Shown: positions 52,057-61,085, counted from the stretch's first letter. The stretch is DNA of 64,000 bases from DAOTWA01 sp034435955 (GCA_034435955.1 DAOTWA010000045.1:1-64000), one strand, 5' to 3'. The notes: generated by a model from the sequence alone, not told the origin. Numbers and translations are program-made.

Positions 52057-53505
52057 ATGAAAACCTTCTTCTCGAATCTCGAGGTGCGCACGCGGAAAAT
52101 CGATTCACTCCTTTGCGTGGGCCTGGATCCCGCGCCGGAAGATCTGCCGGCTGCCAATGCAGATGCAGCCCGTGAGTTTTGCCTGCGCCTCATCGAGGCC
52201 ACCGCCGACCTGGCGGCGGCCTTCAAACCCAACGCTGCTTTTTTCGAAGCCCTCGGAACGCCGGGCTGGCAAGCGCTCGCCGATGTCATTCACGCCGTCC
52301 CAAGGGACACGCCGGTCATCCTGGACGGCAAACGCGGCGATATAGCCTCAACCGCCGAGGCCTATGCCCGTTCGGCCTTTGAAGTCCTGGGCGCCGGCGC
52401 CATCACCCTCAGTCCTTACCTGGGGCGGGACGCGTTGGAGCCATTCTTGAAGCATCCGGAACACGGCGTTTTCCTGCTTTGCCGGACTTCCAATCCCGGC
52501 GCGAGCGATTTGCAGGATTTGCTGGTGAAGGATTTGGCCGCGCCGCCGCAGGCGGAAGGCACGCCGCTTTATGAAAAGGTTGCCAGCCTGGCGCAACTTT
52601 GGAACACGCGCGGCAATCTGGGGCTGGTGGCAGGCGCCACCTACCCCGAAGCCCTGGCGCGCGTCCGCGCGGCAGCGCCCGATTTGTGGATTCTGGCGCC
52701 CGGCGTCGGCGCTCAGGGCGGTGAATTGAAAGCTGCCTTGCGCGCCGGCTTGCGCTCTGACGGTTCAGGACTGCTCCTGCCGGTCAGCCGCGGCATCTCT
52801 CGATCCGCTGATCCGCGGGGGGCGGCGCGCGAGCTGGTCGAGGCCATGCGCCGAGAGCGCGAAGCCATTATGGCAGGGCAGCCAGCGGCCCATGCGCCGT
52901 CCATCTCGTGCCGTCTGGCGGAAGGGCTGCTGCGCGCCGGCTGTGTGCGCTTCGGGCAGTTCACCTTGAAATCCGGCCTGCAGTCGCCAATCTACCTGGA
53001 CCTGCGCCAGCTTACCGGCCACCCCGCTCTGCTGGCTGAGGCGGCCAGAGCTTACCTGCCCATCCTGCGCGGTCTCCACTTCGACCGACTGGCCGCCATC
53101 CCTTTTGCCGGCCTGCCGATTGCCACCGCCATTGGGTTGGCCGGCGGCTGGCCGCTGATCTATCCGCGCAGGGAGGCTAAAGAGTACGGTATGCGCGCCG
53201 AGATCGAGGGGCCTTTCCACCCTGGCGATCGGGTTGTGGTCATCGACGATCTGGCCACCACCGGCGGCAGCAAGTTCGAAGTCATTGCACGGCTGGAGGC
53301 GGCTGGCTTATCGGTGAAGGATGTGGCCGTGCTGATTGACCGCCAGTCCGGCGCCCGCGAGGCTCTGGCTGCTTCGGGTTACCGGCTCCACGCGGTTGTG
53401 ACCCTGGCGCAGCTCCTCGATCAGTGGGAGGCACTCGGCCTGGTGTCTGCCGGTGAGCTGGCCGCTGCGCGCGCTTTTCTTGCTGATCAGGGCGATTCGG
53501 GATGA
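52057..53505 (+). CDS. pyrFE: Fused orotidine-5'-phosphate decarboxylase/orotate phosphoribosyltransferase
   Basis: 482 aa. N-terminal ODCase (about 1-270, type 2): LLCVGLDPAPEDLP, AAFKPNAAFFEALG, the catalytic VILDGKRGDIASTAEAYA and LSPYLGRDALEPFL. C-terminal OPRTase (about 285-482): GLLRAGCVRFGQFTLKSGLQSPIYLDLRQL, and the PRPP motif VVVIDDLATTGGSK. The fusion order is ODCase then OPRTase, the opposite of eukaryotic UMP synthase. It carries out the last two steps to UMP. It begins 11 bp after pyrB and its stop overlaps the pyrD start by 4 bp. Confidence 0.95.
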   Translation: MKTFFSNLEVRTRKIDSLLCVGLDPAPEDLPAANADAAREFCLRLIEATADLAAAFKPNAAFFEALGTPGWQALADVIHAVPRDTPVILDGKRGDIASTAEAYARSAFEVLGAGAITLSPYLGRDALEPFLKHPEHGVFLLCRTSNPGASDLQDLLVKDLAAPPQAEGTPLYEKVASLAQLWNTRGNLGLVAGATYPEALARVRAAAPDLWILAPGVGAQGGELKAALRAGLRSDGSGLLLPVSRGISRSADPRGAARELVEAMRREREAIMAGQPAAHAPSISCRLAEGLLRAGCVRFGQFTLKSGLQSPIYLDLRQLTGHPALLAEAARAYLPILRGLHFDRLAAIPFAGLPIATAIGLAGGWPLIYPRREAKEYGMRAEIEGPFHPGDRVVVIDDLATTGGSKFEVIARLEAAGLSVKDVAVLIDRQSGAREALAASGYRLHAVVTLAQLLDQWEALGLVSAGELAAARAFLADQGDSG

Positions 53506-54578
53506 GCCTGTATCGGATCGTGCGGCCGCTGGTCTTCAGTCTGCCGCCGGAGGAAGCCCATCGCCTCACCCTTGCACTGCTCCGTCTGGCGGGCGGTTTT
53601 GCCCCGCTGCGAGGGCTGCTCAGCCGCGCGTTTGCTCCGCGTCAACCGGGTCCGGCGGTGGAGGCTTTCGGATTGACCTTCCGGAATCCACTCGGTCTTG
53701 CCGCCGGCTACGACAAGGACGGCCTGGCCTGGCGCGGCCTGGCCTGTCTGGGTTTTGGCCACCTGGAGTTGGGCACTGTGACGCCCCGTCCCCAGGCAGG
53801 CAACCCGAAACCGCGCGTCTTCCGCCTGGCAGCGGAACAGGCGGTGATCAACCGCATGGGCTTTCCTGGTCAGGGTGCTGACTTCCTGGCGCGGCATTTG
53901 AGAGGGTCCCGGCCCGATGGCCTTGTTCTGGGGGTCAACATTGGCAAGAATCGGGATACCCCGCTGGAATCTGCGGTCGATGATTATCTGACGCTCCTGC
54001 GCATTTTCGCCCCCCTGGCAGGTTATCTGGCGGTCAACGTCAGCTCGCCAAACACGCCTGGTCTGCGCAGCCTGCAGACACGACCGGCGCTGGAGGAGGT
54101 GCTCGCCCCGCTCGCCGTGGAGCGACGCGAGCTGGAAGGAAAACTGGGCCGCCGTATCCCCTTACTGGTCAAGCTCTCGCCCGATTTGCGCTGGGGGGAG
54201 CTGGACGATGCCATCGGAGTCATCCTTGCTGCTGGAATAGATGGCGTGATTGCTACGAACACGACCACGGAGCGGACAGGGATACATTCGCCGCTGGCGG
54301 CCGAGAGCGGTGGGCTCAGCGGCGCCCCTTTGCGCGAGCGCAGCACACAGATCGTGCGCTGGATCGCCGCTCATACCCAGGGCCGCCTGCCGGTGATTGC
54401 CAGCGGCGGGGTGATGGGCGCGCGCGACGTGCTCGAAAAGCTGGAAGCTGGCGCATGCCTGGTGCAAATGTACACCGGCCTGATTTTCGGAGGCCCTGGT
54501 CTGGTTAAACAAGCGCTGGAAGGCCTGAACTTCCCGCCGAGCTCCTCTGCCAGCCATGATCAAGAAATCCAAGGGTAA
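53502..54578 (+). CDS. pyrD: Dihydroorotate dehydrogenase, quinone-type (class 2)
   Basis: 358 aa. It oxidises dihydroorotate to orotate with quinone as acceptor at the membrane. The N-terminus is hydrophobic and helical (RIVRPLVFSLPPEEAHRL), the membrane-associating segment of class 2. FMN and substrate motifs are NPLGLAAGYDKDG, ELGTVTPRPQAGNPKPRVFRL, INRMGFPGQG and NVSSPNTPGLR, where Ser is the class 2 base. VIASGGVMGARDVLEKLEAGA binds FMN phosphate. Last gene of the pyr operon. Confidence 0.95.
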   Translation: MSLYRIVRPLVFSLPPEEAHRLTLALLRLAGGFAPLRGLLSRAFAPRQPGPAVEAFGLTFRNPLGLAAGYDKDGLAWRGLACLGFGHLELGTVTPRPQAGNPKPRVFRLAAEQAVINRMGFPGQGADFLARHLRGSRPDGLVLGVNIGKNRDTPLESAVDDYLTLLRIFAPLAGYLAVNVSSPNTPGLRSLQTRPALEEVLAPLAVERRELEGKLGRRIPLLVKLSPDLRWGELDDAIGVILAAGIDGVIATNTTTERTGIHSPLAAESGGLSGAPLRERSTQIVRWIAAHTQGRLPVIASGGVMGARDVLEKLEAGACLVQMYTGLIFGGPGLVKQALEGLNFPPSSSASHDQEIQG

Positions 54579-54595
54579 ATTCAAAACACTCGCAT

Positions 54596-54632
54596 CAAAA
54601 AAGCGCCCCCGGCTGGATATTCAACCGGGGGC
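54596..54632 (-). terminator. Intrinsic terminator of the lipoprotein gene
   Basis: On the minus strand GCCCCCGG/CCGGGGGC (54605-54632) with a T run of six just beyond (54597-54602). It also lies at the end of the pyr operon, so it may stop + transcription partly. Confidence 0.82.
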
Positions 54633-54675
54633 AGTGTGGGGTGCACGGCCATGCTCCCCAAACCTGACGATGAAG

Positions 54676-55605
54676 TTAAGGCGTAGCGGCAAACCAGAGA
54701 TTGTTCAGGCCCTGGCCGTTGATATCGCCAGCCTTGGTGTCGCCCTGGTAAAAATAGAGCGGCATCCCATTGTAAGTGACCTGCTGACTGCCATCGGCGC
54801 GGGTGATCAGCCCGATCTTGCCGGTTACGCCCGCACCCGCGGTTGGCGCGCTGGAGGCGACGAACGGCGGCCAGATTTGAGCGCAGCCGCCGCTGCAATT
54901 ACTGACTCCCTGGCTATCACTTTTGAAGATGTAGAGGGTCATTCCCCTGGCATCAGTTAAGTATTTGCCGATGCTGGCGCTGGTGGCTACCTGGATTGCC
55001 TCGCTGGAGGCGGCGGTCGCAGCTTCGGTTGGGCTGGCTGAATTCCCATATCCATAACCGCCAGATGCACTGGTGCTGGTGGCCTCAGGCGTGGCGGCCG
55101 CCGGTGCAGGGATCGGATCGCCCGCCGGCGTCACCGCGTTCCATATGCCTTTAAAGCCTTCTCCATTGATGTCGCCCGGTTTCTTATCGCTGGCAAAGAA
55201 GTAAAGCGGTCTGCCATTGATGGCCACCTGCTGAGTCCCGTCTGAGCGGGTGATCAGGCTGAGCGTTCCCGTGACCCCTTGAGCAACGGTGGGCAGGCTG
55301 GAGACGACAAAAGGCGGCCAGGCCTGGGCGCAGGCGCCGGTACAGTTGCTGACGCCCGATGCATCATTCTTGTAGACATATAACGTCATCCCCTTTGCGT
55401 CGGTCAGATACTGGCCAAGCTTGGGATCGGTTGCCACCTGAATCGACTCGGCTACCGGCGCGCTGGAAGGCGCCACGGTTGGAACACTGGTCGGCGGCAC
55501 CGCCGTGGGGGTCGGCGCCGAAGCGGCCGGCGCGCACGCAGCCAGCAGCATGGCGCCGCTGAGCAGCATGGCAAATGCGATCGAAGTATGAGACTTAATT
55601 TTCAT
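54676..55605 (-). CDS. Secreted lipoprotein with duplicated Lipoprotein_15-type domain
   Basis: 309 aa. Lipobox LLAAC after the signal segment, then a Thr/Pro/Ala linker. Two copies of the same roughly 110-residue unit follow, at about 55-165 and 200-309. Each has LTDA[KR]GMTLY, GVSNC, CAQ-WPPF and PLYF motifs, the pattern of the PF03640 lipoprotein repeat. The copies are joined by a Gly/Tyr/Ser/Thr linker. Function of the family is unknown. ATG 55605 has a GGAGAA ribosome site. Confidence 0.85.
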   Translation of the reverse strand: MKIKSHTSIAFAMLLSGAMLLAACAPAASAPTPTAVPPTSVPTVAPSSAPVAESIQVATDPKLGQYLTDAKGMTLYVYKNDASGVSNCTGACAQAWPPFVVSSLPTVAQGVTGTLSLITRSDGTQQVAINGRPLYFFASDKKPGDINGEGFKGIWNAVTPAGDPIPAPAAATPEATSTSASGGYGYGNSASPTEAATAASSEAIQVATSASIGKYLTDARGMTLYIFKSDSQGVSNCSGGCAQIWPPFVASSAPTAGAGVTGKIGLITRADGSQQVTYNGMPLYFYQGDTKAGDINGQGLNNLWFAATP

Positions 55606-55887
55606 GTTTTCTTCTCCGAAAAGATCAAAAATGTGTTCATATGGGAAACCCTTTCATCATTACGCAAAGCAATACGAATTAGATTTATTGGATAGAGATA
55701 GTTAACTTATTTTTCATTAATGGGTTTGCTTTGATCTCCATCCGGCCCCGTTTTGGCAGGTTTCTGTGATGGGAGCGAGTCAAGCAAAGGGTTGTCAAGC
55801 AAAGGGTTTGACGAAAAGCGGCGAATGTGTTATGGATTCAAAAAAGATCTATTTGAAATGACCGGTACGTATCTATTGGTAACGGAG

Positions 55888-56736
55888 ATGAACACATTAT
55901 CCACCCTCGCAGAGGGCAAAATTTGTCTGGTGATGGGCGCTTCGAGCCCCATTGCCCATGAATCGGCGCGCGCTCTGGCTTCATTGGGAGCGCGCGTGCT
56001 TTTGTTGGGCCGTAAACGCGAATATCTCAACGCGCAGGTAGAGCAAATCCGTGAGCAAACCGGCAACGACGCGGTGGACTACATCCTGGCCGATCTGGCT
56101 TCACTCGGAGAAGTGCGGGAGGCGGCGGAGATCGTGCGCCGCTACGCGCGTCTGGACGTACTGATCAACGCCGTCGATCGTTCCTATGCCGTCCATCGGG
56201 AATCCCCGGAGGGGATCGAGATGACGCTGGCCGCCAATTACCTGGGGCCGTTTTTGCTAACCAATCTGCTGCTGGAGATCCTCAAGGCCAGCATACCGGC
56301 GAGAGTGATCAATATCACGCCTGTGGCAGGCACCCACGCCGAACTTTCGCTGGACGAGGTGGACGGGCGGCCGGCATTCGATCCGAGGCAAGCTTATCAG
56401 CGTTCGCACGAAGCCCGTCTGATGTTCACGCTGGAGCTGGCGCGCATGCTGCAAGGCAGCGGAGTGAACGTGAATGCCCTCAATCCAGGTTGGAAGACCG
56501 CCGGGCCGAGAATATTCAAACGTCTGGCACGGCTGGGGGGTGTCAAGCCGGCTGAAGCGGCTCAATCGGTGGTCTACCTGGCCCTATCGGATGAAGTCGA
56601 AGGGGTGAGTGGGCAGTATTTCGAGCTATCTGCGCCGAAACGATCGGCGCAGGAGGTGTACGATGCCCAATTGGCCGAACGGCTATGGCGGCGCAGCGCG
56701 GAGCTGACCGATCTGCCGATCTATGGCGGCGTTTAG
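55888..56736 (+). CDS. SDR-family protein with degenerate active site
   Basis: 282 aa from ATG 55888 (MNTLSTLAEGK); the open frame reaches back to 55753 without family support. The Rossmann start reads LVMGASSPIAHE (usual TGxxxGIG). NNAG is INAV, the catalytic Ser region reads NITPVAG, and YxxxK is Y-Q-R-S-H, so only the Tyr remains of the triad. The rest (AANYLGPFLLTNLLLEIL, VNALNPG) is a good match to retinol-dehydrogenase-like SDRs. Probably a pseudoenzyme. Two direct repeats GTCAAGCAAAGGGTT lie upstream, at about 55779-55808. Confidence 0.82.
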   Translation: MNTLSTLAEGKICLVMGASSPIAHESARALASLGARVLLLGRKREYLNAQVEQIREQTGNDAVDYILADLASLGEVREAAEIVRRYARLDVLINAVDRSYAVHRESPEGIEMTLAANYLGPFLLTNLLLEILKASIPARVINITPVAGTHAELSLDEVDGRPAFDPRQAYQRSHEARLMFTLELARMLQGSGVNVNALNPGWKTAGPRIFKRLARLGGVKPAEAAQSVVYLALSDEVEGVSGQYFELSAPKRSAQEVYDAQLAERLWRRSAELTDLPIYGGV

Positions 56737-56905
56737 CGTAAGGGGTGAGATCGGGAAAAAAGGAATTCAGCGCCTCGCTCACGCGCGGGCAAGCGGCCTC
56801 TGTACAAGCGAGGGACTCGGGTGTAGAATTCAGCCCGTTTCGCACCAATCAATTGTCAGACAATTGATTGGGGAAAAGTTTGAATTCGAGCTCATGAGAT
56901 GATGT

Positions 56906-57373
56906 ATGTCGCTTAACCAAGCCAGCCTGCCTTTCTTGCCGCCGTTTTCAGGCTTAACCAATCGCATTGCGATCTTCCTGCTGCGCAGAAATTTAATGGG
57001 CGCTCTGGGGGAAAAGCGCATGGTGCTGACCACCCGCCACCCGGTCACCGGGCAAACCTACAGCACGACCATCCCTTACGCGCGGGATGGGAACGGCCTG
57101 ATCGCCGCCAGCCGGAAAGGGACAGAACGGTGGTACCGCTACGCGATGGCCCACCCGAACGTACGGCTGGTGGTGCGGGGCAGGCCGATTCATGCGTACG
57201 CCCGGCCAATACGCGATCCGAATGAACGCCAACAAGCGCTACAGGTCTACTGCCAGCAATTACCCGAGATGGGTGGATGGTTGTGCGACGGCGTGAAGAA
57301 TGCGCCGGTTGATGAACGAAGGGAAGCATTCCAGAAAGTAGAGCTGCTGCGCTTTGTGCCGTTGAGCTGGTAA
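56906..57373 (+). CDS. F420-type (deazaflavin-dependent) nitroreductase-family protein
   Basis: 155 aa. A split-barrel DUF385-type protein: FLLRRNLMGALGEKRMVLTTRHPVTG, then GLIAASRKGTERWYRYAMAHPNVRLVVRG, the latter being the usual cofactor-phosphate block. Relatives bind F420H2 or other flavin-like cofactors. The cofactor here is inference. It is followed after 4 bp by a methyltransferase gene, so they are likely co-transcribed. Confidence 0.82.
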   Translation: MSLNQASLPFLPPFSGLTNRIAIFLLRRNLMGALGEKRMVLTTRHPVTGQTYSTTIPYARDGNGLIAASRKGTERWYRYAMAHPNVRLVVRGRPIHAYARPIRDPNERQQALQVYCQQLPEMGGWLCDGVKNAPVDERREAFQKVELLRFVPLSW

Positions 57374-57377
57374 GGAT

Positions 57378-57914
57378 ATGGAGCACGCCGACCACGTTTT
57401 CCTGCTGCGCGAAGGGGTGATGGACGCGGGTGAAACGTGGGCGGATTTCGGCTCAGGGACGGGGGCTTTCACCCTGGCGCTGGCCGATCTGCTCGGGGTG
57501 GGGGGGAGGATTTTCTCGATTGATCGAGACGCCGGGACGCTCCACAGGCAGGCGCAACGGATGAAGGCGCGTTTCCCGGAGACCCAGGTCGTTTACATCC
57601 ACGCGGACTTCACCAGGGCGTTCGAAGCGGCGATCCCGCCGCTGGATGGGATCGTGATGGCCAATGCGTTACATTTTGTCACGCGCGAGAAGCAGGGGGA
57701 AGTCTTGCGAAAGTTAAGGGGTTATCTGAAGCCGGGCGGGCGTTTCATTCTGGTTGAATACAACACCGATCGGGGTAATCCCTGGGTGCCTTACCCGCTT
57801 TCGTATAGCCGTTATGCTGCGCTGGCGCAGCAGTGCGGCTTCCAGCAGACGCGTTTTCTGGCGAAGGTCCCAAGCAGTTTCTTGAATGAATTTTATTCGG
57901 CGCTGAGCGTTTGA
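57378..57914 (+). CDS. Class I SAM-dependent methyltransferase
   Basis: 178 aa. The SAM motif is WADFGSGTGAFTLALADLLG at about residue 21, with ISIDRD-like acidic motif (FSIDRDAG), DGIVMANALHF and LKPGGRFILVEYN. It is short, essentially one Rossmann domain with no extra cap. Substrate unknown. The start ATG 57378 lies 4 bp after the reductase stop. Confidence 0.87.
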   Translation: MEHADHVFLLREGVMDAGETWADFGSGTGAFTLALADLLGVGGRIFSIDRDAGTLHRQAQRMKARFPETQVVYIHADFTRAFEAAIPPLDGIVMANALHFVTREKQGEVLRKLRGYLKPGGRFILVEYNTDRGNPWVPYPLSYSRYAALAQQCGFQQTRFLAKVPSSFLNEFYSALSV

Positions 57915-57921
57915 AGGCCAA

Positions 57922-58629
57922 TCAAGGAGAAAAGCTGGCGTCGCCGGGAGCCGTATTTTCGGCCAGTTGTTGAGCGGCACCGGCCGAAAGAACGGCGCCC
58001 AGGATGGCGCCGATGACTGCGCCCTGAATGGCATTGGCGAGGAGGTTGGAGAACAGGAACCAAAATCCACTTCCGCCGGCAAAAAGGAAGGCGCGCGCCA
58101 AAATTTTCAAGAAGTCATTGGCGGCCGACCAGGCAAGAAAACCGGCCACAAAGGCAAACATCCCCCCAAGGAGCAGATTCCACTCGCGGCCGCGGTCTTC
58201 GGCGACGCCCAACAACAGACCAATGAGCGCGCCCGTCAAGGCGGGGCCGGCGGCCTCCAAGAGCAGATCCAGGAGGGTAAGCTGGCCGGAACCGGCGCCG
58301 GCCAATGCGCCAAAGATCAGGAAGGACAGCAAGCCGCCGATGGCATTGCCGAAACCTACGACAACAGCCAGCAGAACAGCGCGCACAGGACGGAGCACGG
58401 CGCCAAGGAGTGCACCCCCCAGGGCGCCGGCGACGAAACGGGCGAGGAAGGAGACGCTAAGGAAGATCAACCGCTGCCGGCCGTACGCAGCGGGGAAAAG
58501 AGCGCCTTGAGCGGAAATCGCGCCCCACAGGATCAGCGCGTAAGAGACAAAGCCTAGAGCGAAGCCCATTGCGCCCCGGCGGACGAGGAGAGCGCGCAGG
58601 GAAGCAGGAATTCGGACAGATTGGGTCAT
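57922..58629 (-). CDS. Integral membrane protein, Gly/Ala-rich
   Basis: 235 aa. Several long Gly/Ala-rich hydrophobic segments (for example FVAGALGGALLGAVLRPVRA and VVVGFGNAIGGLLSFLIFGA) alternate with short loops. No known family recognised. It shares composition and the motif GGALLG/GGALIG with the neighbouring membrane protein 58645-59559, suggesting an old duplication. Last gene of the padR operon. Confidence 0.75.
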   Translation of the reverse strand: MTQSVRIPASLRALLVRRGAMGFALGFVSYALILWGAISAQGALFPAAYGRQRLIFLSVSFLARFVAGALGGALLGAVLRPVRAVLLAVVVGFGNAIGGLLSFLIFGALAGAGSGQLTLLDLLLEAAGPALTGALIGLLLGVAEDRGREWNLLLGGMFAFVAGFLAWSAANDFLKILARAFLFAGGSGFWFLFSNLLANAIQGAVIGAILGAVLSAGAAQQLAENTAPGDASFSP

Positions 58630-58644
58630 GGCAGGCTGATTGTA

Positions 58645-59559
58645 CTATGTACTGGCTAATCGAGCCGGCCATTTCTCGCTTTCAGCAGTGATCAAGCCGA
58701 AAAGCGCCCCGCCGATGCCACCCGCCGAGCCGAGAATCAGAACAGCGTATATGACCACGACGAGTGAAGGCGGATCATAGATGCGATCCGCGCCACCGAT
58801 CGCATGCACCAATCCGCTTACCAAGGCTGCTTCCAGGCCGATGGCGCTAAAACCCACAAAGAAAGCGATAGCGCCGATCGAGGCCAGCAGCAAGGCTTTA
58901 CGCCCATCGCGCAGGATAAGGCCGATCAAAGCGCCGCCCAATGCGCCGGCTGCAACCAGGTTGAAAGCGCCAAAACCCAACAGCATGTTCTCCTGGGTGA
59001 GGCGGGTTAACCAGGAGGAAAGGCCTGGACTTTGGAGCAGGTGGGTCAAGGGCACGGAGAGTGCGAAGGCGAGGCCGTTGGCCAACGCCATTTTACCCAT
59101 TTGTCCACCGCCCAAAGATTTGGCCAGAAAAGCCGCGCCGATTCCCCCGCCGAGGCCGACCGTCAGGGTCCAAAGTATGGACAAGGCCAGGGGCGGCAGG
59201 GCTTGCATGAGACGCGTTTGGGTGAGCAAAAACCAGCCCAGGCCCATGAAGAGAAAGCCGCTACCATAGCCAAGCGCACTCCAGGCGGCCGTTGGGACAG
59301 GGCGGCTTGCAGGCGGCCTGCGTCGGCCGGGTGAAGTTTCCTTGTGCGGAGCAAGGTGCTCGCGAATCAGATTGGGTGGCAGGGATGAGAATTCGCTTAA
59401 CAGGAAAATGGCAAGCGCTGCCGGACCACGGGCAGCCTGCTCGCCGGCGGCCTGAGAGAATACGGTTTCCATCTCGGCAGAAAACTGCTCGCGGAAGGCG
59501 GGAGGGTAGAGGCTGACGACAGCGAGATATATTTTCCGAAGTAGGCGTAGGGTGATCAT
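58645..59559 (-). CDS. Membrane protein of a PadR operon
   Basis: 304 aa. The N-terminal 60 residues (LYPPAFREQFSAEMETVFSQ) match the permease-prefix segment often found in PadR-linked membrane proteins. Seven or so Gly-rich hydrophobic segments follow (WTLTVGLGGGIGAAFLAKSL, VAAGALGGALIGLIL). It overlaps the padR-type gene by 4 bp (ATGA). Probably a transporter-like or stress-related membrane protein; its role is not known. Confidence 0.8.
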   Translation of the reverse strand: MITLRLLRKIYLAVVSLYPPAFREQFSAEMETVFSQAAGEQAARGPAALAIFLLSEFSSLPPNLIREHLAPHKETSPGRRRPPASRPVPTAAWSALGYGSGFLFMGLGWFLLTQTRLMQALPPLALSILWTLTVGLGGGIGAAFLAKSLGGGQMGKMALANGLAFALSVPLTHLLQSPGLSSWLTRLTQENMLLGFGAFNLVAAGALGGALIGLILRDGRKALLLASIGAIAFFVGFSAIGLEAALVSGLVHAIGGADRIYDPPSLVVVIYAVLILGSAGGIGGALFGLITAESEKWPARLAST

Positions 59560-59906
59560 TGGGATGTCTCCTCCAGGCGCAGGCGGGCCAGACGGGTGAG
59601 AGATTCGAGGCGGGCCGTCTCCAGTTTCAGGATGCGACGCCCGGCTTGGGTAAGGCGATACTCCTTGCGCGGTCGGCCGCTCGCATCCGGCGGCTCGCCG
59701 TTCAGTCGCTCGATCCAGCCATCTTCCAGGAGACGCTTGATGGCGCCGTAGAGGGTGCTGGTGCTCAGGTGTACACGTCCGGAACTGAGGGCGGCGACAT
59801 CTTTCATGATGGCATAGCCATGGCGAGGGCCGGCAGACAGACTTAGCAAGATGAAGAAGGTGGCCTCGCTGATGGGGACTTGGGTTTGCGCGTTAGCGGT
59901 TCTCAT
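59556..59906 (-). CDS. PadR-family transcriptional regulator
   Basis: 116 aa. Winged helix: EATFFILLSLSAGPRHGYAIMKDV, then the recognition helix region LSTSTLYGAIKRLLEDGWIERL and KEYRLTQAGRRIL. ATG 59906 has AGGAGGG. It very likely represses its own operon with the two downstream membrane proteins; an inverted repeat precedes it. Confidence 0.95.
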   Translation of the reverse strand: MRTANAQTQVPISEATFFILLSLSAGPRHGYAIMKDVAALSSGRVHLSTSTLYGAIKRLLEDGWIERLNGEPPDASGRPRKEYRLTQAGRRILKLETARLESLTRLARLRLEETSQ

Positions 59907-59933
59907 GGGACCCTCCTGTTATATATCATCAGG

Positions 59934-59955
59934 CGATATATCGTGTAACGATATA
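59934..59955 (-). promoter_or_regulatory. Inverted-repeat operator of the padR operon
   Basis: TATATCG-TGTAA-CGATATA (59937-59955) with perfect 7-bp arms, overlapping a CGATATATCG palindrome (59934-59943). It lies 28-49 bp upstream of the padR start and close to the start of the divergent methyltransferase gene, so it may affect both. Confidence 0.65.
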
Positions 59956-60052
59956 GTAGCCGATCGAAGGCCTTTTGTCAAGGGGAGAGTCCATAATAAG
60001 GGTTTTTGTGCTACACTTTTCTCGATGGACGAACCATTGCGAGGAGTTTGAA

Positions 60053-60964
60053 ATGAACTTACTGGACCTGGTCATGCGCAGCCCCAAACCGACCCCCTGG
60101 GCAGAGGGCGAAACCATTCCTTGGAGTGATCCGGGTTTCAGCGCCCGCATGCTCCAGGAACACCTATCCCAGGTACACGATGAAGGTAGCCGGCGGTTCG
60201 AGATCATCGATCGCCAGGTGGCGTGGGTGCACGAGCAGGTGCTCGGCGGAAGGCCGGCGCGGGTGCTTGACCTGGCATGCGGGCCGGGGCTTTACACGTC
60301 CAGGCTGGCAAAATTGGGGCATACCTGTGTAGGGATCGACTTCGCCCCAGCATCCATCGGTTATGCGGCTGAGCGCGCCGAATTGGAAGACCTGACCTGC
60401 ACTTACGTGCTCGAGGACATCCGCCATGCGGAGTATGGCACAGATTACGATCTGGTGATGCTCCTCTACGGGGAATTCAACGTTTTTCGTAAGGAAGAAG
60501 CGCATCTCATCCTGCGTAAGGCGCACTCGGCGCTCAAAGTCGGGGGTCACCTGTTGCTGGAGCCGCATACGTTTGCGGCGGTATACAGAATGGGCCACGA
60601 GCGAGCGGAGTGGTACACGCGGGCCAGCGGGCTGTTCAGCCCCGAGCCGCACCTCGTATTAACCGAAAACTATTGGGAGGAAGAGGAAAGCGCGGCGACG
60701 CGGCGGTATTATATCGTGACCGCAGCGAACGCCGAGGTGACCGCGTACGCTCAGAGTTTTCAGGCGTATGCCGAAGTGGAATACGAGTCGTTGCTGGATG
60801 AGTGTGGCTTCGACGGCGTGCAATTCCTGCCGGGGATCGGGGAAGTGGATCAGGAAGGCGAGGCGGAATTACTGGCTATTCTGGCGGTGCGCGGGGAAGG
60901 AGAGCATTTTAAGGGAAAAAGGCGGTCACTGGCGATCGAGGGGGATGATTTGGTCGATAGCTGA
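60053..60964 (+). CDS. Class I SAM-dependent methyltransferase
   Basis: 303 aa from ATG 60053, preceded by GAGGAG; the open frame to 59975 has no SD. The SAM motif VLDLACGPGLYTSRLAKLG is at about residue 72, then GIDFAPASIGYA, YDLVMLLYGEFN and ALKVGGHLLLEPH. The C-terminal 100 residues (ENYWEEEESAATRRYYIVTAAN) form a beta-rich extension. Substrate unknown. Divergent from padR, which may mean shared control. Confidence 0.88.
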   Translation: MNLLDLVMRSPKPTPWAEGETIPWSDPGFSARMLQEHLSQVHDEGSRRFEIIDRQVAWVHEQVLGGRPARVLDLACGPGLYTSRLAKLGHTCVGIDFAPASIGYAAERAELEDLTCTYVLEDIRHAEYGTDYDLVMLLYGEFNVFRKEEAHLILRKAHSALKVGGHLLLEPHTFAAVYRMGHERAEWYTRASGLFSPEPHLVLTENYWEEEESAATRRYYIVTAANAEVTAYAQSFQAYAEVEYESLLDECGFDGVQFLPGIGEVDQEGEAELLAILAVRGEGEHFKGKRRSLAIEGDDLVDS

Positions 60965-61085
60965 AGGAAGACTCGTCTCCCGATCAGGTAGACGAAAACG
61001 CGAGTCGAGGCAGGCCAGAGAGCCAGGACTGCACGGCCTGACGATCGGTTTCCGTCAAGCGCAACGGATGAGAATATTCGCTGAT

